From Vigna angularis (taxonomy: Eukaryota > Streptophyta > Magnoliopsida > Fabales > Fabaceae): a DNA stretch of 64,000 bases. Below the pieces are notes generated by a model, which saw nothing but the letters and a program-made list of their open reading frames with translations, was not told the origin of the DNA and made no database searches. The translations under genes and the position numbers were made by a program. Position 1 is the first letter of the stretch; each line of letters begins with the position of its first letter. Below are positions 48,022-58,450 of the stretch, piece after piece. The stretch covers positions 12,619,001-12,683,000 of the forward strand of contig NC_068976.1 in NCBI RefSeq assembly GCF_016808095.1, written 5' to 3'.

Positions 48022-49256
48022 ATGGAACCAACATGCTTGGATACTTCACTCAATCTCAACGTTGATCCTTCTTCTGTTCACACGGTTAGTATATATTCCC
48101 ACACACAAACAACATCGATTTTCTCAAAGAATCAAACTTGTTGTTATGTGTGAAGGTTTGTATGCAGAAAAGGGTACAAAAAGAGCATATAAAATACGGT
48201 TAATTTCTGTTTTTCATTTTATTTGTTGAATTTCTGACACCGAAGGTTCTGTGAGCAGGATATGGTGTTGGAGGAAGAGTTGCAGAGGCTGAGACGTGAG
48301 AACAAGAGGTTGACTGAGATGTTGACCGACTTGTGTGACAGCTACATGGTTTTGCAGAAGCAACTGACCCAATTGAAGAACACAAATTTTGAGCAAGACC
48401 AACTCGAATCACGCAAGCGAAAAGCAGAGAGCGAGTGTTGTACCAACAAATTTGGTGTTGTTAACAACAACAATGTTGAGTGCAGCTCCATAACAGAGGA
48501 TTCCTTCAAAAGGTACAAGGATTTCAGCTCCTCCCCAAAGGTTTCCAAGGTTCTTGTAAAGACAGAAGCTTCTAATAACAGTTTAGTAAGTTCCTAAAAA
48601 TCTTCAATTTTGATCCATTTATAGTGAAATTTGATTAGTTAACTCTTAATAATAATAATAATACTAACTGGGAATCTTGATTTTGTTTCTGGGTGTAATT
48701 GAAGTATGTGATGGATGGATATCAATGGAGGAAATATGGTCAAAAGGTGACCAGGGATAACCCTTCTCCTAGAGCTTACTTCAGGTGCTCCTTTGCCCCA
48801 AGCTGCCCAGTTAAAAAGAAGGTAATTTTTCAGACTTTAAATATTATTATAGAATTCCAGTATTAATACGTAGAAACTTATCAGACTAATTTAGAATATA
48901 TAAATAATAGAAAAGTTTATGTTGGTGCGAATATTATGCAGGTGCAAAGGAGTTTAGAAGACCCTACAATACTTGTTACAACATATGAAGGAGAGCATAA
49001 TCATGGTCATCAAAGAGGTGAAATTGAAGGAGGAAAAGGGTCAAGTCCAGTTTCTTCACCAACACCCACAATTGGAAGTGCTTGCCCTACTGTAACGCTT
49101 GATTTGGTCAAATCAGGATTCTTTGAAACTGCCCAAAAGTCATCTGTCCAACAATTTTTGGTTCAACAAATGGCTACTTCTTTGACAAGGGATCCCAATT
49201 TCACCACAGCACTTGCCACTGCCATTTCAGGAAAAATTCTACAGGCCAAATGGTGA
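48022..49256 (+). CDS. Group IIa WRKY transcription factor (WRKY18/40/60-like), 4 exons, 273 aa
   Basis: A DNA-binding regulator that recognises W-boxes (TTGACY). Exons: 48022-48084, 48259-48585, 48705-48821, 48942-49256; all introns are GT-AG with phase-0 joins. The start [15 protein letters not shown] is followed by a leucine-zipper-like coiled coil ([18 protein letters not shown]), typical of group IIa. A basic region, SRKRKAES, looks like a nuclear signal. The WRKY domain is [20 protein letters not shown] with a C2H2 finger ([13 protein letters not shown], then TYEGEHNH). The intron before VQR is the known position for groups IIa/IIb. Members of this group regulate basal defence and hormone responses. 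All key residues are intact. The orthologue (40, 60 or 18) cannot be fixed by eye, so no symbol is given. Confidence 0.95.
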
Positions 49257-49787
49257 ATCATTAATTTTAAAAATAATCTTTTTTAATTGGAACAACATCG
49301 AAAAAGGTTATTTTCTTAGCACATGTTGCACTTAGCAGGGAGTATGTTAGATTGTTTGCTTCTTCCCAGAGACTGCAGAGTCAAATATATATACATAGAA
49401 GGATTGTATATAGAAAAGTAAAGTCAGAGAAAAAACAATGGGGAAAAACAGGTTGAAATTCCATTGGTATTTGCATTTCCTTTCCAATAAATTTATGAAC
49501 TTTTTCTTTTTCTGCCCAGCCAAATTAATTTCACTTAAATCTCAGTAAAGTAACATATCGTGTGTATTTGAGGACGGTACAAAATCCATAGGAATTTTGA
49601 CATCCTGGTTACACAAATGGATACTATATAATTTACTGATGTTATAAACATCATTATAAAAAAAATAATTAACTCCACCATACTATGATCATAATAAAAT
49701 GTCCCATAATATACATTCAAATATATATATATATATATAATTCAAACAACTTTTGAAAAATACTAAATAAGTCTATATGGTATTAAC
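49257..49787. other. WRKY 3' flank
   Basis: Contains the probable 3' UTR; an AATAAA-type signal (CCAATAAATTTATG) is near 49485. An AT microsatellite lies at 49722-49738. No gene seen. Confidence 0.5.
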
Positions 49788-50343
49788 TATTGGGAATCTA
49801 AGTGTGACTCTAATTCCCATATTAAATAGAAATGAGAAATTGGAATACTATACAAAGATAAAAGACCCATTAATCCATTACCTTAAGGTTTTGGGTAAAG
49901 AGTGGTGTCAATCCCTTATATGGTTGAACTCATATCTCATTGTGTTTGTGTCTCCCCAGTGAACCTCCTTCTTGATAAACCCAACTGTGGTATCAGACCA
50001 ATGATTTGTCTTGGTGACCGGCTCAAACAAGTATAATGGTCCCTATACCGAAGGTTTTCCTTTCCTCGATAGACCTAACAGTGGTATCAGAGCCGATGGT
50101 TTGTTTTTGTGATCGGCATGCTTTCGCTGGAGGGGAATGTACTTATGTGGAAGGGACTCACCCTTGAGGGGGAGATTGTTGGGAATCCAAGTGTGAGTCT
50201 AAGTCTCACATTAGATAGAAATGAGAAAGTAGAGCACTATATAATGATAAAAAACCCATTGTCTTAAGGTTTTTGGTAAAGAGTGGTGTCAATCCCTTAT
50301 ATGGTTGGAATCAGATGTCATTGGTGTTTGTATCTCCCTAACA
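49788..50343 (+). mobile_element. TRIM-like element with duplicated primer-binding site
   Basis: Direct repeats: 49788 to about 49985 (TATTGGGAATCTAAGTGTGA...) and 50177-50343 (TGTTGGGAATCCAAGTGTGA...CCTAACA). The intervening part has two primer-site-like sequences, TGGTATCAGACC (49988) and TGGTATCAGAGCC (50082), in a duplicated segment of about 94 bp. A purine tract, CTTGAGGGGGAGAT, abuts the second repeat. It has no coding frame. No convincing target duplication was found. Confidence 0.8.
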
Positions 50344-51559
50344 TACTCCTATTTCAAATTACTCAAATATACAAGTTGCTCACATGGTATTAGGATATAT
50401 CTTTGTGAGCATACTCATCAAAGTATTGTGAATCCTCTATAAACTTCTTGGCACTTGATATATTCATTTATAGGGTTTAAGTTATTAGTGAAACCTAGAT
50501 ATTTCATTTATGTAATATTTTTCACACTCAATACTCACAACAAACCATATCAACTTACCACCTGGTAACTAACCTTTCACACTACTAATATAATTAATCC
50601 TTGAATTTTTAATTATTTTTTAGAACAAATCCCTTAACTTTTCAAGAATGAAAACAAAATACCATATAATACAAATCATAATATATGAAAACACTTTTAA
50701 ATAACAAAACATGCCATACAAAAATAGGAAATATTACTTGAGCGAACACTTGAGTAATATAGTCCCAAAAAGGAATGTATTCAATTTTTTCCTTCCTTAA
50801 ACGATAAATTGTCACTTAAGTAGTGAATCGGCCACTTGAGTGACACTTCATTGCTCAAGAAACATCCTTCAATAAAACAAAAGTAACATTCAATTCTTTC
50901 ATAACTTGAATGATGAGTTATTGCTTGAATGACGTACCTCATGGCATGTAAAGGGCTCCATATTTGAAAATCCTGGAATGAGCTTTTATCTCGCTCGAAT
51001 CATGACTGATCACTTAACATGAGTGAGAGATGTAAAAAATTAAAACCATAAAATACTTGCACTTAAGTTAAGTAAAGGTTTTCACATATCAATATATGTG
51101 TTTTTTTCATTCAAAATCACAACATTAAATCATTAAAAAACCATTAATACAAAATCACTATCTCTTAATTTATATTCAATTTCTTTCAAACCACTGTCTC
51201 TTAAGTTATATTCAATTTCTTTCCTAAACATGTCCAATCTAAAAGAGATAAAAGTTTCAAAAAATAAAAGCTTGAAGTTAATGTAGGAAACATAAATTTA
51301 TGTCACATGAAAAATAATCGACACAATTTTACATTGGACTATATAAGATCTGATGCAAAACTATAATTTACACTAGACTATACTACATCCAACATAGAAA
51401 GGTCTATGATGAATGAAAAAATATCTAATGAAATGATCATTTTTTTAGCTTGTTTTAGTTCTACATGTTTATATCAAATGAAGGATTTTGATAAAGTTGA
51501 AGAAGAGTTGGTAAACAAAGAAGTCAAACTTAAGACACGAGTTCGGTCACACAAGAAGA
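50344..51559. other. Intergenic with ACTTGAGTGA-type degenerate repeats
   Basis: Between about 50735 and 51030 the words CTTGAGTGA, CTTGAGCGA and CTTGAATGA recur irregularly, resembling a decayed minisatellite in an old LTR. No gene seen. Confidence 0.45.
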
Positions 51560-52027
51560 AGATTGTGTTGTATAAAAGTTGACAAAATCACGAATCGTAT
51601 TTCTTGAGACATGTAGTTTCACTGTCCTTAAGGACTTATCCGCGGTGTATTGCGCAAGTCCCTAGGATATAACAGGAGCTTCTCGAAAATATTCGAGAAT
51701 CTCAGAACTAGCAAGAAACTCCAAAAGAGTTTTATACCTAGGATAAAAGTGTTAAAAATAACAAAAGAAGGGAAGAGAACTAAGAAGAATTTATGTTTAA
51801 GATGGAAGAGAAGGCTCAACTTTTTTGTCCATTTTTTAATGAAGTAAGAGCTCTATTTATAGAGCTAGGGAAGAATAAAAAAGATGCAAACAAAATTGTT
51901 CAGAACATTGGAAAAAAATTAACTTTTTAAAGTTAAAGTTGAAAAAGATGAATGTTGCATAACATTCTTTAGCAATAAATATTATATTGTCAACGTTCTT
52001 TTGCAATAAATCTTATAATGTACAACA
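51560..52027 (-). repeat. Copia 3' LTR remnant
   Basis: On the minus strand it begins TGTTGTACATTATAAG at 52027, directly after the purine tract ATATGTGGGGGAT. It contains a TATA box, CTATAAATAGAGCTC (about 51867-51853). The far end was not located precisely. Confidence 0.65.
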
Positions 52028-53345
52028 ATCCCCCACATATTGCAAAAGAAAGTTGAAAGAAAAAAACTTTGACGTAAATAGTTCTGATGATTAAACAAAC
52101 AAAAGATAAGAAACTTTTATCCAAGGTCTCAAAGGATGTAATGCATCAGAGTTGGTATAGCAAGTTATATGAACCAATCTTAGATTTATAAACTTAACAT
52201 ACAATGTAGTTGGTATAACAAGCTATATGAGCCAAAGACACTTGACATGTGTTAGAGGTTTATCAATCACAATATACCCCACAATCCTTGTTGTTATCGT
52301 TGTGTTGCGCTTACTAGGCCACGCGCGTGCCCGATATTCATGAGTGCTCTAGAGATCATGCCAAAATCTCATGCAACTGACCCTACTCGACACTCATATA
52401 AGTGATTTCATCAAGTGCCTGCTGCAAATCATACACCACCCATAAGGGATATGAAAAATCATTAAAACTTTTGTTTAAGCTAAAATTATTTCACTAGATA
52501 AAATTTTAATGACAAAGTTTAACCTCTCAATAATGCAGTCTCTATCACTTTCACACATACAATAGGAATGTACGTAATTGATTAAAATCAATTTAGTGTT
52601 ATCATAACTAACAAGTGACTTGTTTTTACCCATATGATTCTTATTAATGGGATCTCCAATCACAAAGGTTGAATTACCATCACTTGTTTGTTTGCAAGTG
52701 GCTTAAGTACCATTCTCCTCGATGTTTCTAATATCATTTGTCTTCCTAGGAGTTTTGTCAGAGGATCTACTAGATTTCGTTCTGACTTCACATAATCAAT
52801 AGAAATAGTTCCACTCTTTAGCAGCTGCTTCACCAAATTGTGTCTCAATTGTACATGTCTATTCTTTCATTGTAACTATTGTTTTTATCTATAGCTATTG
52901 TCGATTGATAATCACAATGTATTGATACTGATAGGGTTGGTTTCATTCCTAGTGGAATGTTTGCTAAGAAGCTTTTCAATCGCTCAGCCTCATTACCAGC
53001 CATCTCTAGAGCAACAAACTCAAATTTCATTGTTGATCTTACAATAATTGTTTGCCTGACTTATCTTCATGTAATAACACCACCCCAAGTGTGAATACAT
53101 AACCACTAGTGGATTTTGTTTCATCGGAATCAAAGATCCAGTTAACATCATTGTACCCTTCTAGTACAATGGGAAATCCACTAAATTCAGTGACATAATC
53201 CATTAAACCTCTTAAGTATATCATAAGCCTAACAAGTGCATCTCAATGTTCTTGATTTGGATATTAGGTGTACATACTCGATCTACCTACTACATAAGCA
53301 ATATCAGGTCTAGAAAAACTCATCAAGTGTAGTAAGCTCCCAATT
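52028..53345 (-). pseudogene. Copia reverse transcriptase C-terminus and RNase H fragment
   Basis: In several short frames the minus strand reads RPDIAYVVGRSSMYT (about 53300), IYLRGLMDYVTEFSGFPIVL and SDETKSTSGYVFTLGVVLLH (53224-53039). It continues FEFVALEMAGNEAERLKSFL ... IHCDYQSTIAID (53030-52860) and RHNLVKQLLKSGTISIDYVK ... RNLVDPLTK (52848-52720). This is the copia RNase H with the expected ED..D context, full of stops and shifts. Sequence from there to 52028 is 3' non-coding and leads into the LTR. Confidence 0.85.
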
Positions 53346-53394
53346 ATCTGAGCATACTAAGGCTGAGATATAGATTTCGTAGATGTCGTCAGAC

Positions 53395-55945
53395 AAAGAT
53401 TCGTCTTAGGAAAATACTATCGTTGGGAGATGATTGAAGACAAGGACATAAAAACTCAAATCAATGAATACCACAAGCTGCTCAAAGATATCAAAGTAGA
53501 GAATATTCTTCTACTAGATGAATTTGTTTCAGAACTTCTGATCGAGAAATTGTCGCCATCCTAGACAAATTACAAATAACAGTTGAAACACAAACACAAA
53601 CAAATGTCTCTACCAGAACTCACTACACACATAATTTTTGAAGATACCAACAGGAAGGAGTTTGCTATTACAAGAGCCAAAGCTTTTTCTGCAAAAGCAA
53701 ATATGGTAGAAGTAAAACCTACCCCCAAAAGGTATGAACACAAACCTGATCACAACAAGAAAAATAATTTCCTTAAATCTCGTCCCAATGAATCTAAACC
53801 CACCTTTCACTAGTAAAACAAAAGGATTTTAACTCCCGCATTTGACACCGCTTTAGTTGGAACCGAAGCAAAAAATGGCACGATGACAATTATGTAATTT
53901 TTCGCAAATGTACATGCCTCAGTTCAAAAAGAACCGATGTCTAAAACTGGCTTGGTGACATTTTTGTAATTTTCTGCAAAGGTATATGCCTCAGTTCAAA
54001 AAGAACCGATGCCTAAAACTGGCGTAGTGACATTTTTGTAATTATTACAAAAGTCTGTGACCTTGATTGTTTAGAGAACTGAGGCATAAAGTAACTAAAT
54101 TTTTTTTAGAAGGTTTAGGCATCGGTTCTTTATAGAACCGAGGTCATAGACCCTTATTGGCTTAGTTAAAAAAATAACCGAGGTAATAACATCTGTTTAG
54201 GGTTAAATTTTGCGAATAGGTGCATTTTCAAACAGAAGCTTTTCTGTTTGTGTTGTGCGCCGTTGCTCTCTTTCTTCCATTTTCTCAGCCATCCTCTTCA
54301 ACTTTTCTTGCTTTTTTTCTTTCATTTTATGTTGATTAAGTGCTTAGGTATGATTTTCTTTCGTTTTGACCGATTGATTTTGTGCACAGGTGTTCTTCAA
54401 CTCTTCGAATAGACGCTTTAGGATGTTCATTTCATTTCGTTTCGTTTCAGCCCCAAATTCACCTTCAAAGTTAGTTTCGCTTTAGGTTTTTCAAGTTTTC
54501 GTTTTATTGATTGTTCTTCCTACACCATACACATCAAAACATAGATATATGTAAAATTGAGAGTATGCTCAAATGAACTCTAAATGAAATGAAAATTTGC
54601 ATGAAGAACCAAAATATCATGAAATCCCTGCACAAAAATTTTAAGCTCAAAATTAAAAATGTAACTATTTTAAATATTTTTTTAAAGTTTGAAAAAAAAC
54701 AAAAAGAAAAAATTCCCAATAAATAGAAAACAATGTTTTCTGCGTTTGTTTGTATTTATGAGATTTTTTCATATGGTTTATGTGATACAAAAACAATAAA
54801 TTTTTTTAAAAAAATATATACTTTAGACCGCGGTTTTGGTAAAAACTGAGGCAAAAAAGGGTCTATTACCTCAGTCCTGGATCCAACGGAGGCAATAGAC
54901 CCTTTAATTAATTAATTTTAAGGGTCTACGACCTTGATTCAAATTAGAATCGAGGCAATAGACCTAATTTTTTATTTTTTTAATCGCGTTACTGCTTCGA
55001 GTTTTTTGAACCGAGGCAAAAAGTCAACTTTTTACCTCGACTGAATATACCTCGGTTGCAGAACCGCTGTTATAAACCCAAAACAACCGAGGCAATATCC
55101 CTTAGTTGATTAGTGCTTAAAAAGAAAGAAAATTGTTTCGTATGCGGAAAGTCAGGCCATCATGCACCATAGTACAGGCGCAGAGTAAGAAACGACAATC
55201 CTCCTAGGACAAATATAGTCGAAGGAGATGACATTATTGTTGCGGTCATTTCTCAAGTAAATCTGATGACCAATGTGAGCAAATGGGTGGTAGACTGCGG
55301 TGCTACCAGGCATATCTGTGCAAATAGAAGTGCCTTTACCTCTTACACTAGTGTAGGGGATGAAGAAGAACACGTCTACCTCGAAGATTCCAGGACCACT
55401 TCTAATATGGGAAAAAGGAAAGTTGTTCTTAAGCTCATATCTGGAAAGACTCTAACCTTGAGTGATGTGCTACATGTGCCATCAATAAGAGTTAATTTAA
55501 TCTCTGTAGCACTACTGGAAAAGGTGGAGGTTAAAGTGTCATTTGAGTCTAACAAGATCATTATGACAAAAAATAATGTTTTCGTGGGTAAGGGATATTG
55601 TGATCAAGGACTCTTCATATGAAATGTTTTTGAAAATATTAATGAACCAAGTTCTTCTGCTTATATCGTTGACTCGTATGATATATGACATGCTAGATTA
55701 GGACATGTGAATTCCTTGTATGTTTTGAAATTACAATGACTAGGATTAATTAATATGCATGATAAACATAGTAGTAAGCGTGATATATGTGTAGAATCTA
55801 AAATAACAAAGAAAACATGTTTTTTCGTAAAATGCCAAACTAAACTCTTAGGATTAATTCATACTTATCTAGTTGACTTGAAACAAACCATATCTAGAGG
55901 AGGTAAAAATTATTTTGTGACCTTTATGTTATGTAAATTAATTTA
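53395..55945 (+). pseudogene. Copia gag and protease fragment, split by a CACTA insertion
   Basis: Plus-strand gag reads EFVSELLIEKL near 53520, then KHKQMSLPELTTHIIFEDTN and AKAFSAKANMVEVKPTPKRY to 53807. After the insertion it resumes KKKENCFVCGKSGHHAPQY (about 55117); the last zinc-knuckle Cys has become Tyr. The protease follows: WVVDCGATRHICANR, LTLSDVLHVPSIRVNLISVA, and YCDQGLFI to 55622. Beyond a stop come ARLGHVNSLYVLKLQ and the start of integrase (KQTISRGGKNYFVTF) to about 55945. It is in opposite orientation to the RNase H piece on its left, so the locus is rearranged or consists of two copies. Confidence 0.85.
53808..55115. mobile_element. Small non-autonomous CACTA element inside copia gag
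   Basis: Starts CACTAGTAAAACAAAAGG (53808) and ends ATTAGTG (55115), whose reverse complement is CACTAAT. Subterminal copies of AACCGAGGC / CCTCGGTT words occur at both ends, typical of transposase-binding arrays in CACTA elements. The 1.3-kb interior has no transposase; about 54240-54480 is CT-rich and may be captured leader sequence. Flanks TTT and CTT approximate the 3-bp duplication. Reading across it restores the copia gag order, confirming the insertion. Confidence 0.82.
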
Positions 55946-56186
55946 AACTTAAATATACAATTCAATTCAATCATTGTTTACAAACTATTTCTAACATTTC
56001 AAAGAGTAATCTCAATAAATTTTATACCTAGTTTGCAACCATACATATTCAACTACCCCAACTAAAATCATATTCGAAATCAAGTACAATTATGTCCACC
56101 CATTTAAATCCAAACATAAATATAGTTTTAAAATTCCAAACCAATTATTATGTTCCTGACCAACAATAACAAAATCACATGTTTCA
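55946..56186. other. Short spacer before the large CACTA element
   Basis: AT-rich, no feature recognised. Confidence 0.5.
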
Positions 56187-57600
56187 CACTAGTGCAGAAT
56201 TGGCTTTTAACGTCCCCCAATAGACGTCCGTCCACAAAAGCCCCAACGTATATAATTGACCGGTGGCATATTCGTAAATAAGTGGAACTCTAGACGTCCG
56301 TCCATGGTCGAGACGGACGTTTATAATGTTATGAACGTCCGTCCTAGAGGGACGGACGTTTAATAGGCTGAACAAGTGAACCCATGTCAGCCCTTTGAAC
56401 GTCCGTCCTTGGTCGAGACGGACGTTTATAATGTTATGAACGTCCGTCCTAGAGGGACGGACGTTTAATAAGCTGAACAAGTGAACCCATGTCAGCCCTT
56501 TGAACGTCCGTCCTTGGTCGAGACGGACGTTTATAATGTTATGAACGTCCGTTCTAGAGGGACGGACGTTTAATAGACTGAACAAGTGAACCCATGTCAG
56601 CCCTTTGAACGTCTGTCCTTGGTCGAGACGGACGTTTATAATGTTATGAACGTCCGTCCTAGAGGGACAGACGTTTAATAGACTGAACAAGTGAACCCAT
56701 GTCAGCCCTTTGAACGTCCGTCCTTGGTCGAGACTGACGTTTATAATGTTATGAACGTCCGTCCTAGGGGGACGGACATTTAATAGGCTGAACAAGTGAA
56801 CCCATGTCAGCCCTTTGAACGTCCGTCCTTGGTCGAGACGGACGTTTATAATGTTATGAACGTCTGTCTTGGGGGATGGACGTTTAATAGGCTGAACAAG
56901 TGAACCCATGTCAGCCCTTTGAACGTCCGTCCTTGGTCGAGACGGACGTTTATAATGTTATGAACGTCCGTCTTGGGGGACGGACGTTTAATAGGCTGAA
57001 CAAGTGAACCCATGTCAGCCCTTTGAACGTCCGTCCTTGGTCGAGACAGACGTTTATAGGCTGAACAAGTGAACATTTTCAAGTACCCATGCCAGCCCTT
57101 AAACGTCCGTGTTAGGGGGACGGACGTCTACGAGGCTGAACAACTGAACGTTTCAATTCCCCAAGTAGGGACCTTAAACGTCCGTCCTGGGAGGGCCCGG
57201 ACGTCTATAATATGATAAACGTCCGGCCCCGCATATCGGACGTTTAATGTGCTGACAGGGTGGTTGGACATTTAATTGTCTTCAGGCCCTTAAACGTCCA
57301 GTCTGGGGGGCCGGACGTTTATAATATTATAGACGTCCGGGCCCTCCCAGGACGGACGTTTAAGGGCTGACATGGGGAGTTGAAACGTTTAGTTTGTTCA
57401 GTGTAATAGACGTCCGTCCCCCTCAAAATGACGTTTATAATATTATAGACGTCCGGCGCGACCCAGGACGGACGTTTAAACCCACCCACGAATATCATTT
57501 TTAAATCCTCAAAGACGTCATATTAGTGACGAACCGGACGTCTATAATATTATAGACGTCTGTGCCCCAGCGTACCGGACGTCTAAGACTATTAATAGTG
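56187..57600. repeat. CACTA subterminal repeat region with palindromic GACGTC motifs
   Basis: About eight units of 101-107 bp run from about 56290 to 57070. Each has AACGTCCGTCC ... GGACGTTTATAATGTTATGA ... GGACGGACGTTT and then a spacer GCTGAACAAGTGAACCCATG. From 57100 to 57600 the units become shorter and palindromic; 57537-57560 is a perfect 24-bp palindrome centred on TATAATATTATA. By analogy with En/Spm these are transposase-binding sites that bring the ends together. The 241-codon frame on the minus strand here is only translated repeat. Confidence 0.92.
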
Positions 57601-58450
57601 CTCCCGCGAACTCGTGACTAGTTAACTTTTGGAAACGCGAAAACACTGTTCATCGTCTTCCTCCCCAAACGCTGCTGCGCCATTGATTTTGCAAGTGCGT
57701 TTTCTCTTTTTTGGACCGTTTAAATTGATTTTCAATCCGATTACATTGCTCTGTGATGAAATACCTTTGATTTGAACCGATTAAAAATCGTTTTCGGTCC
57801 TTTTTTTTGCAGTCTCTTGCGTGTTCTTGGGCGGCTTCTTTGACTGTTTTTGGACTGCGTTTTAGGCCGTTCACTCCTCCATTTCCCTCCTTTTCATTTC
57901 GAATCTACTTTGCAGGTTAGCTTGTTGGTTGAAAATTTTTGGTATGCATGTAATTGGGTTTTGTGAATGCACGTTTTTTACTGTAAAATGTGACTGTGTT
58001 ATTGGCTTTTGAATATATGTGTATTAGTTGTGTTATTATAAGTATCAAATCATTGAGTGACACTTAGTTCCCGTTTGAAATTTAAGACAAACGATTAATC
58101 TTTTAATCGTTTGTGTTAAATTTTGAATTGTCCGATTGGACAGTTTGAGAAAATTAATTTTCATAATTTGCAATACCATGTAAATTGGAGTTTAAGGATA
58201 AGATTGATAAAATTTCGGTTCAGTACTTGTGTTGTTCTCCGGATGCATATTTGATGGTGGTCATCGTTGACTACTCTCATTTCGTGTATTTCGGAGACCA
58301 ATGCGAAATGCTGCCGAAATCTTATCAATTTTATGATGTAGACTTCAATGCACGTGGCTGAGCAAATTATGAAAATTAATTTTTTTGAATGGGTAGGGCC
58401 TAACCTTGTGAGAGTTAAAACACTTTAACTGATGATTTTACGAACATAGT
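57601..58450 (+). promoter_or_regulatory. CACTA promoter and 5' leader
   Basis: Between the subterminal repeats and the transposase start lies a less AT-rich leader. A splice-acceptor-like TTTGCAG is near 57915 and donor-like sites are near 57690. A transcription start near 57600-57650 is plausible. No coding domain was recognised. Confidence 0.45.

Noticed and set aside
56184..57082. Long minus-strand open frames with a repeating LLNVRPSRTDVHNIINV pattern
   Set aside because: They are translations of the CACTA subterminal repeats; the unit length is near a multiple of three, which keeps the frame open. No domain and no start context.
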